This document shows, one piece after another, positions 1-9,100 of a stretch of 64,000 bases of DNA; positions within the stretch are counted from its first letter, which is position 1; every line of letters begins with the position of its first letter. This stretch comes from Polytrichum commune (taxonomy: Eukaryota > Streptophyta > Polytrichopsida > Polytrichales > Polytrichaceae). A model generated the notes under the pieces. That model saw nothing but the letters and a program-made list of their open reading frames with translations, made no database searches and was not told the DNA's origin. The translations under genes were made by a program, and so were the position numbers. The stretch covers positions 75,655,554-75,719,553 of the forward strand of contig OX485803.1 in NCBI GenBank assembly GCA_950295325.1. Direction: 5' to 3'.

Positions 1-719
1 TATCATGTTGATTACTCGAATAAAGATCTTCCTCTCACAATCAGAGACATTCTCATACTTGGAATCAGTAATTCATTCAGGAGGATAATAATATTTCTAA
101 CACTAGATTATGCCACATTGTGATCTCGCCATCATACTGTTAAGACGACCTTACTTAGATAATGAGAACCCGAAGCTTTATCAACATTGAATCTCACAGG
201 TACAGGGCATTCAATCCGACACTACCAAACCATTGCCGATTTCTCACGAGATAAAGACTTGGTGTCACAGAATCCGAGACTGCAATGAAATCACACTGCT
301 TCAGACGTAACTTCTCTTCCACACAGAACTCCCAATCGAAATTATTCACAGAAGTACTCACGGTAAGATTAATTCCCAGTGCATTCACCCTGGTTACAGA
401 TATTCAACTTTACAATAATCATATGTTCACAAAAGACTTCAGCAATTACGAGGCACAAAGTTCCCAAGGATAAATAGTAGTTTTTCATGGGGCTATCCCG
501 GCCAGCACTACTCTCTTTTCCCCAGCCTTTTATATGCTTTTCACTACAAAGGTGACAACTCTTCCTATCAGACCATAATCTCCACAATTCTCCCTTTTTC
601 TATATCTCCTAGACTATGGCCTGTCATTTCACACCGGAGTCACCTAACTAGTTCTGTTTTACCCTTCTTTACATTTCGTTTCCATTTTGACTGAAAACAA
701 TCAAAAAATGTATTCCACA
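1..719 (-). repeat. Element 1 3' LTR (partial)
   Basis: Matches 14399-15117 base for base except one substitution at 654. It ends in CA at 719, beside the polypurine tract. About 996 bp of this LTR lie left of the window. Confidence 0.93.
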
Positions 720-731
720 TAGCCCCCAACT
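720..731 (-). promoter_or_regulatory. Element 1 polypurine tract
   Basis: On the minus strand this reads AGTTGGGGGCTA and directly abuts the 3' LTR (which starts TGTGGAATAC). This is the normal place and composition of the plus-strand primer for reverse transcription. Confidence 0.8.
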
Positions 732-747
732 AAGCTTGTTGCTGCCC

Positions 748-3312
748 TCAGCAACCATGTCTTCCAAATGGTTTGTGCGGTGGCCGTTGATGATGCGGGG
801 ACATTTCCGCCGCCCTTTTGTTGTCACGTATCTCCATTTTTTCAATGGCGCGGCGTAGGTCATCATCTAGCTCCACCAATTCCGGGGCATGCAAACGCTG
901 CCATCGTAAAAACCTCTCAAATGGCCCTGCTCTGGTGTTTGGAAACTCGTTGATCAAACACCGATGCGCCCCTGCAATAAAATGAGTAATGGCCATGGCC
1001 TCCACCAATCGTACCCAACGGGTGGGACGGTATTGCAATTTCAGGAGAAGCAGAAATTCATGGTGGCTCTCTGAGAATTGGTTGACATCAATGGTAACGT
1101 TCCATTGACCACACCAGTCAGCGAGAGTGTTACAAAACACTGCAGCTCGGAAACATACCGGATCTAAATGTTGAATATGCTCTTCGAAAAAATTCCGATA
1201 TGTCACCTGACATTGAGCTGCGGTCGCTTTAGGCCCTGGTATCAGCGGCCAATTGTACTCCACACTATGGAGCGTTGCTTGCGGGTCCCACTTGTGCCTC
1301 CGAGCACATGAGCAAAAATTGGGGTGAGTAGTTACAGCTGGTGGTGGGTAGGGAGACCACTGTCTTGAGATCCGTCGATAATGGATATCTGCAGGAACGT
1401 CTTCGTACCGTGACTGCCCGTAGTCTTCTAGTAACCACGAAAGAGCCTTCCAAGTGGGCACAGGTGTTTCCTGTGGGCTATCAAACATCCTATGGTACTG
1501 TCCCAGGTATTGCAGAGTTAAGGGGCTGCCCGTTAATGGGAAGGACACAGAGATGGACGGAACAGAGAAGCTAGAGGGGGGAAGTTCCAATTGAATTTGA
1601 CCATGTAGGTTTAGCAAGGGTCTTTTCCCTGCGGATGCTTCTTTAATATACCTCTCTAGCCTATTGCTGGTTCTCTCATAATGGAACAGATAATGAGAGG
1701 CATTTAAGTCATCACTAGAGACCATAGACAACCTTTGGACATTGTTGGAGAGGAGATTAGATACAAACTTGGAACATTGGAGCTGTCTGTAGAGATCCTG
1801 CAACACCGACTGCCATTCGCACAAACTAGATTGCGTCTGGCCGTAAAACTGGGACGAAATTCGGGTGCTGTAATCCTGCCATGAGACTAACCGTTTCTCC
1901 CCTTGGTGAGACAAGGACCGACGATTAATCCACTGACTTTCCAGGGACGAATAATACAACAAGACTCTTGCCCCCATATCCCCAATGACCAGAAAAGCGG
2001 AATGCGGGTCGGATAATTGTAGATGTTTTCGGGCTAGGATTTCTGCAAAAAGATTTTCGAGCCCCTCCTCACAACTAAGTGCCCATATTTTCAAAAATTG
2101 ACTGTGATCTAACCAATCCCCTCTTACTATCTTTCGGGTAAGCAAAAACAAGTCCCTCTGTGATTCATACAACTCAAACAAGCCGTGGGTAACTGGACTA
2201 CGAGATTCCCACTCCCAGAACTTCACTACAGACTCTCCAGATTGATGAGACATGGACGACTCTAAAAGAGGTGGAGTTTGGGAGAGCTGTACTTCCTCCT
2301 TCCTGGTACAGAGTTCTCTTTGCAAATCAAGTTCTTTTTGTTGCAGCTGCAATTTCTCCCGCAGTTGACTATTTTCTTTCTGCACCTGCTTCAACTCATC
2401 TCGGCAAGTTTGGATGGTTGCCTGTTCCGACTCTCGTTGTTGCAGTTGCTCTCTCAAACGCTGATTTTCCTTTTCTTTCTCCTCACCAAGCCTCCTACCA
2501 GCTTCCAGAGATTTCTTCAAGGCCTCTATTTCCACCTCTTTACCCATTCTTTCCTTCATTGCTTGAGCTAGATCACAAAGATTTTTCACATTACTCATCT
2601 GACATTCCACCAAAGCTTCCCCCTTCTTAATTAACTGGTCTTGTTTTTCATCGACCATTGTCTGCAGATGCTGCATACGAAGTCTCAGCCTCCGGTTCTC
2701 CACAGTGTCCGAGTCGGATGGTTCGGGGCTAGACAATGGACTGGTCGGTAAGTGAGGGGGTGATGGTCTTCGTGGGATCACGGCTGGTTTTGGCAGCTCT
2801 TCGCATAACAATGAGATGTAACAAGCGGAGTACAACTCCAGAGCCTTCATCTTCTCAGTTCGCTTGGACTCGATCTCTTCAAACATCCTTTGTTGTACAA
2901 TGCGGGCCCAGTTCACTTTCTCCCCATCTGCAGTCTTCATGGCAGCCACTATCATTCTCCGATCAATTGTGTTCTTTTGGGGTCGAAACAGTAAATAATC
3001 ATTAATGAACTTGAACCAGTGTCGCCATTGTAACTTCGCTGCATCCAGTCTACACTCTCTTGGGGTAGGTGGCATTTCTCCTTCAAAACATGACTCATAC
3101 TGGGGTTTGGTGATTTCTGGTAATTCCTCAACTAGGTGACCTTCAGATGGTAACCGTAATACTCTCTCAATCATTTTGACACTAAAACCTATAGTCCGTC
3201 CATCTACTTGGGCAGTCTCCGTCTCTCGAGAGTAAGTCTGGACAAACTGAATCACTTTATCTGCATAAGCTACTTTAAGAATAGTCTGTATCCATGTCAA
3301 GAAAGTGAACAT
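748..3312 (-). CDS. Element 1 ORF3 in env position: 854-residue protein with plant-transposon-protein-like N-terminus and long coiled coil
   Basis: An intact frame between pol and the 3' LTR in sense orientation, where Athila-type elements carry an env-like ORF. Residues about 1-170 resemble from memory the 'putative plant transposon protein' domain (hydrophobic segments, LRLPSEGH, KLQWRHWFKFINDYLL). A Pro/Ser linker follows near 180-200, then a highly charged heptad-rich coiled coil around 205-345, then about 500 residues I do not recognise (Trp- and Tyr-rich, with a Cys cluster NFCSCARRHKW). I see no signal peptide or transmembrane segment, so it is not an obvious envelope protein. The frame is open for a further 29 codons above the first ATG (to 3399) with plausible coding sequence, so the true start may be a splice acceptor upstream, as for spliced env-like RNAs. 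Confidence 0.8.
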   Translation of the reverse strand: MFTFLTWIQTILKVAYADKVIQFVQTYSRETETAQVDGRTIGFSVKMIERVLRLPSEGHLVEELPEITKPQYESCFEGEMPPTPRECRLDAAKLQWRHWFKFINDYLLFRPQKNTIDRRMIVAAMKTADGEKVNWARIVQQRMFEEIESKRTEKMKALELYSACYISLLCEELPKPAVIPRRPSPPHLPTSPLSSPEPSDSDTVENRRLRLRMQHLQTMVDEKQDQLIKKGEALVECQMSNVKNLCDLAQAMKERMGKEVEIEALKKSLEAGRRLGEEKEKENQRLREQLQQRESEQATIQTCRDELKQVQKENSQLREKLQLQQKELDLQRELCTRKEEVQLSQTPPLLESSMSHQSGESVVKFWEWESRSPVTHGLFELYESQRDLFLLTRKIVRGDWLDHSQFLKIWALSCEEGLENLFAEILARKHLQLSDPHSAFLVIGDMGARVLLYYSSLESQWINRRSLSHQGEKRLVSWQDYSTRISSQFYGQTQSSLCEWQSVLQDLYRQLQCSKFVSNLLSNNVQRLSMVSSDDLNASHYLFHYERTSNRLERYIKEASAGKRPLLNLHGQIQLELPPSSFSVPSISVSFPLTGSPLTLQYLGQYHRMFDSPQETPVPTWKALSWLLEDYGQSRYEDVPADIHYRRISRQWSPYPPPAVTTHPNFCSCARRHKWDPQATLHSVEYNWPLIPGPKATAAQCQVTYRNFFEEHIQHLDPVCFRAAVFCNTLADWCGQWNVTIDVNQFSESHHEFLLLLKLQYRPTRWVRLVEAMAITHFIAGAHRCLINEFPNTRAGPFERFLRWQRLHAPELVELDDDLRRAIEKMEIRDNKRAAEMSPHHQRPPHKPFGRHGC

Positions 3313-4241
3313 TCCTGCCTTCCTCAGTCTTTCACTATTGAGATTCCAGGATGTTCGGAGTGCATCGGGAATAGCGGGTAGTACAATAGATCGGATAGAT
3401 CACGGCTGGCTCGACCCCGCTATTTCTTTCTTTTCCATGACTCTCTTTTGTGACTCTCTCAGGCAATAGACTTTTGTTCAGATACTGGTGCTGTAAACTT
3501 TCTGGAACAGTCAAGAGGCTGTCCTAACTGTGACTCGCCGTCCTGCACAAAAACAACTTCACACACTAAGCATCCACTTTGCTTTTCTTAACCATCTTTT
3601 TCTTTCATTTCCACTTCTTGGTTCGTGCATTGCTCCAGTTTTTTCTTTAAAATGAATATTGTTTCTTCTCGTAACTTTTCCTGCCACTACTGAGTTGGCT
3701 TGCTTTTGTTTTTCTCTCCTCAGGTCTGACTGTCAAAGGGTCTCTCCTAACTATCATGAGGGCAGCAATGGGCCCTACAACTGCCTATTAGAAGCATCCA
3801 CTCCTCTCTAACTTATGATTATAACCTTCTCACAATACTACAGGGGTCATGTCCACGACTCTCCTTACAAAATGGTTATGACGCATGCAAATTCTTTTTC
3901 TTTCTCGTAAGGGTCTTGATATAGCATTCCTCCGCCCCAAAGCATCTGTAGTTCCCTCTCAGGTAATTTATCTACTTTCATTCATTCTATAACTTTGAGA
4001 GGCATCCAACTAGTTTGTGGTCATAAAGATTTTCTTTCTGTTCCATCTAACTTGCTTCTACTCCTCTCACTGCATCATGGGAAGACTCATCTTTCACATG
4101 CCAGCCCTCGCACATGCCTTAATCTTTGGACTGTCACCATGTATTTTCCTCCAGGCTATAGTCTTTAAAAGCTCATATCTCCAACACTTCATCAAGAACT
4201 TTGGGTTTATGCTACACTGCAACTATACCAAGATTTAGCTA

Positions 4242-4340
4242 CAGTCCACCCTCTATAAATGTTAGGCTTTGGCGTGAAATTTTCCTAACATTTATAGTGA
4301 GTTAACATTTATAAGTGTAATATTTATCGAGGATGGACTG
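4242..4340. mobile_element. 99-bp Emigrant/pogo-like MITE
   Basis: Terminal inverted repeats begin CAGTCCACCCTCTATAAAT on the left and CAGTCCATCCTCGATAAAT on the right, flanked on both sides by TA (4240-4241 and 4341-4342), the Tc1/mariner target duplication. The start CAGT..ACCTCTATAAAT is the Emigrant/Lemi1 (pogo-like) pattern. No coding capacity. Confidence 0.8.
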
Positions 4341-5481
4341 TATTGTCTTTATATATTGCAGATTTACACTTTTCTGTCCACACGCCTTTCTCCGAGACTA
4401 CTGCCTAGGACTGAATCTGGGAGCCTGAAACTTTTGCTCATCAGCCTAAAAAAATAACAAAAAGTGACTTGCTGATCTCTTCTTTCCCCAGCATATGGCT
4501 ACTTTTGAACTTTCTCCAGGCTAGCAAAAACTGATTTTTTCTTTTCTTCTCTTCTCTTCATGATTTCCTCCCCTCTTTTAACTCTCTTGAAGGTTTCGGT
4601 TCCTTCTTATAACTCCTACATCCTTTCTCAAGAGCTCTCCTACTATTGCAAGTTCTTTCTTGTCACTCCTGTTTCCGCTTCAAGATCAGATAAAGACCAT
4701 TGTCTGAGTCACAACTACTAGTGTCCAATCCATAGTCTGTGTCCTCGATCACTTGCACTACTTTCTTGGTTGTGTTCCTCTCTGAACTCCTAACTACCGG
4801 TGTCTATGGATGTGTTTCCCTCTATCGGTGCTTCTCATGGGTACTGGTCAGTGTCAGGATTCTGCTATACTCTCAAGACTTGCACTTTCATCTTTCACGA
4901 CCTGGGCCTTTGCTACTCAATCAGCTGTGCTCCTAACTTGTTCTTTTCCTACGTCCATCTGCTGGAGTTATCATCAGGGCCATAGTCTTGTATTCCACTT
5001 TCTTCAAAGCAACACCTTCAGTCTATTGTCTTTCAATCCATGCCAGAGTTCTCAAATCTTCATATTGTTCCATCAAAAGCTTAAACTTGACAATGTAGTG
5101 GAATTCAAAACGACAAAAACCCATGACTTACCTGATCGCTCGTGAGATGTTGCGCTTCTTTGGAACGCTGCTGCTCTCCTTCTTCTCAGACTATTGTCTC
5201 CTCCCACAACTGGTTCTTGGTGTAACTGTTTGTCCTCTCTCCCCCGCGTGGCGGCTCTCCTCTCTCCCAGTCTAACCGCACCTACCAGTAGCTTCTTAAT
5301 GATACTTTAACATGGCTTAATTAGTGGTACTGATTAGACTTAAGGCTGGGTTTGAATTGGTCCACTACTTAGTTACTTCACTTATTTCACCTGACTTGGG
5401 ACGATTCGGGGGTTCGTTACTAATGAACGAGGCAATCTGTCATTTCTTAATGACTCACAGTTCTATGTATACATATGTATA

Positions 5482-5706
5482 CAGTGATCGGGGAGATTTT
5501 TGGGCATAACCGGTTGAGAACCTAGTGTTTGCAAGTCCAACCGGTTACATGTTAACATCCTCCGGTTTTCCTTTATTAAATTGGAGCATATTCTATAAAT
5601 TCCTCTAAAATGATCGGTAATTTTCCTGCAGCCTTGAACTTCAACCGGTTATTTCTCAACTCAACCGGTTCATTTGTAACTAACTGCCGGTTCTCCCCGA
5701 TCATAG
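5482..5706. mobile_element. 225-bp Tc1/mariner-like MITE with repeated CCGGTT motifs
   Basis: Left end CAGTGATCGGGGAGA and right end (reverse complement) CTATGATCGGGGAGA, with TA on both flanks (5480-5481, 5707-5708). The inside has about six CCGGTT or AACCGGTT motifs spaced irregularly. Non-coding. Its ends differ from those of the 99-bp MITE, so it is a separate family. Confidence 0.65.
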
Positions 5707-6156
5707 TATGTATATATACTTTATGTTATGTTATGTTATTTATTTATTTATTTTACAAACGTCACCCTGTAACTTAGGGTCCTCGAAATTACTGGAAATT
5801 TCGGCTACTTGTGCCCCTAAGTTCCTGCTGTGGCCTTAAGCCACTTATTAGTAAAATAATTGAATCTTAACAATGCTTTTTAGCTTTTTAATATTTGCGT
5901 TCCTGGTCCTATATCGGGTAAGAGTGTCTTACCATTCCTTCAAACCATCGCAGATGTAAAATTGAAGTGGTTTTAGTTATAAGAAGACACTTCGTTCTTT
6001 CTACACGTAGCCTCGCCTTTCCTAGACTTATTTAGGGTAGTATAAACTTACAAACTTAGATCACTTATTCTTTGAGAATTCTAAAGATCATCATATTGAC
6101 CTGAATTCTTATATACTAAAGGCATCCCCCCCTTTTAACCCTGTAACTGGCCCCAG

Positions 6157-9100
6157 TTACGTATGATACTTTTTTAATCGGTAACCATTGATACGTGTCG
6201 GAAGGGCGGTGCCCTCAAAGTCAATTAATTCGAATGAACCGTTGTCATGCGCAATTTTAACTTTGTAGGGTCCCATCCAGTGTAATTTAAATTTCCCTGG
6301 AAACTTTTGGAACTGACTATCATACAGCAAGACTAAATCATCCGCGGTTAAGATTTTAGATTTCATTTTGCTGTCATAATATGTCTTACGCCATTTCTGC
6401 ACGGCGGCCATGTTTAAATACGCTTGATTGCGGACTTCATCTAATCGTTCCAACATAGCAATTCGCTCGCGGAGGGAGTCATCATCACTCAATCGCTCAT
6501 CAAGAGCAATACGTAATGAGGGTAGCTCCAATTCGACCGGGAGTATAGCTTCTTGGCCATAGACTAATTGAAACGGGGTAAATTTAGTGGTCACTTTATA
6601 AGCGGTACGATATGCCCATAATGCATCCAATAATTTGCTATCCCAATCGGTCATAGAGTTTTGAACAGTCTTAGTAATAATCTTACATAGAATCTCATTA
6701 GTTTTCTCGGTTTGACCATTTGCGCGTGGGTGATATGGTGAGGTTAATCGATGTTTAATCTTATACTTCTCCGTGAGTTCCTTAATAACATCGTTCACAA
6801 AGTGTGTCCCTCTATCACTTACCAACTCTTTTGGACAGCCATAGCGTGATAAAATTTTTTCTTTCAAGAATTTAGCTACCACATGCTTATCATCTTTTCT
6901 AGTGGCTTCGGCTTCCGCCCACTTAGTGACATAATCGGTAGCCACTAAAATATATTGGTAGCGTCCATGACGACTCGGAGGTTTAATGGGTCCCACAAAA
7001 TCAATTCCCCACTTTTCAAATGGTGCAAGGGCTAGGATAGGTGTAAGTGGCATAGCAGAAGAGTCTGTTGGTTTCCCAATCCTCTGACACACATCACATT
7101 GTCTTGTGTATGTGGTGCAGTCAGCAAAAATAGTGGGCCACCAATAACCACTTTGCAATATCTTCCTAGCAGTGACATCTCCTGCAAAGTGACCTCCTGC
7201 CATGTTATCGTGACATTCTTTTAGAATTAAAGGGATCTCGGAACTAGTGACACAACGACGTAAGACCTCATCTTTCCCTTTCTTATACAAGGTGTCCGCA
7301 ATAATGGTGTAAGGCATAGCCTTGAAAACCAATCGACGCTTTTGTTTTTCATTAAAATCTGGAGGAAATTTATTACTTTGCAAGTATTCAATAATCTCGG
7401 CATACTCGTGAGGGATTACATCAATATAAAATAATTGGGCATCGGGAAACGAATCATCAATAGGTTCCGATCCAGATTCCTCATTTAATCGTGAAAGATG
7501 GTCAGCATTAGCATGACTCTTGCCGGGTCTAACCTCAACGGTGAAGTTAAACTCTTGCAAGAGTAATACCCATCTCGCGATTCTTCCACTCAATTGGGGC
7601 TTGTTAATCATATATTTCAAGGCATCATGATCTACGTGGAATACAAATTTGTTTCCCAAGAGATAATGACGAAACTTTTGGACTGAAAATATCATCCCTA
7701 AAGCCTCGCGTTCAGTGACGGTATAATTTCTCTCAGCTTGCACCAACTGACGACTGGCAAAATAGATAGGATGATCATGTCCTTTCTCATCTTTCTGACT
7801 TAGGACCGATCCAATTGCTACATTAGATGCATCAACAAATATATGAAATTCCTTGTCCCAATTAGGGGGTATCAAGATCGGAGCTGACACTAATTTTCTC
7901 TTTAGTGTATTAAAGGCATGTGTACATGCTGAAGTCCAAACTGGAGCTTCATCACATTTCTTAAGCAGTTCGGTCAAAGGCATTGCAATTATTGCATACC
8001 GGAAGATAAATCTCCTATAGTAACCAGTGTGTCCAAGGAATCCTTTGACCTCTGTGACAGTGGTAGGAATTGGTAAAGACACAATATTTGCAATTTTATC
8101 AGGGTCAGTCGCTATGCCTTGTTCAGACACAATATGTCCTACTAATCGGCCAAATGGCACTAGAAAGACTGATTTAGCGGCATTAATTGAAATGCCAAAT
8201 TCCATACACTTATCGAAACACTTTTGGAGGTAATCTGCGTGATTGTTGTCATCACCAAAGACAGCAAAATCATCCAAAAATATTTCCATGAATTTACGGA
8301 GATATTCCTGAAAGGCTTCAGTCATGACACGCTGAAAAGTGGCAGGGGCATTGCATAGACCAAATGGCATTACAATGTAGGCAAAGGTTCCCCAGTCTGT
8401 GGTAAAGGTGGTGTACCAACGGTGTGGTTCAAATATTCGGATTTGGTTATACCCAGAAAACCCATCCATAAATGAATAACGTTTGTAACCCGCTACAGCG
8501 TCTAGCATGGTGTCGGTAAAAGGTAAAGGGAAATAGTCTTTCCGGGTGACACTATTGAGCCTCCGGAAATCTTGACAAATCCTAAGTTTCCCATTCTTTT
8601 TGGGAACCACAACTATGGGTGACACCCATTCACTGTAAGGTACCTTGTAAATAAATCCTGCCTCAAGGAGTTTATCTATCTCCTCTTTGACCATCAAGGA
8701 GTATTTAGGATTCATACGGTATTGTCTCTGTCTGACTGGGGTCGTTCCTTCCTCAAGCACGATCTTATGTTCACATACTTCGGGAGGGACACCTCTCAAA
8801 TCCTTATAAGTCCACGCAAAGACTTTGATATTTCTTTTGAAGAAATTATACCAATATTGCCATTCAGTCTTGGATAATTTTTCATGCACTTTAATGATCT
8901 TAGGGACCTCTTTGGTTCCTAAGTTCATTTCTTTGTAGACATCTTTAGACACATAACTCTTGATGGGTGTATTATAAGAAAACATGGCATCCTCCCAGTC
9001 TTCCTCAAAAGAAGGTAATTTATTCTCAAGCTCTTTTAATGGGGTTGACCGTTTCTTAGGGTTGGTTGTTAATAGAGTTTTCCCTTGAGGTCGTGGTTCG

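Larger units (their letters stand above)
3400..6156. other. Element 1 pol-ORF3 spacer, no gene
   Basis: About 2.8 kb, pyrimidine-rich on the plus strand (purine-rich in element sense), with no coding frame I support. It holds two MITEs (4242-4340 and 5482-5706) and a short ATTT run near 5740. Confidence 0.7.

Noticed and set aside
194-587. Short ORFs in the LTRs (repeated at 14592-14985)
   Set aside because: Identical in both LTRs simply because the LTRs are duplicates; they overlap each other on both strands with no domain.
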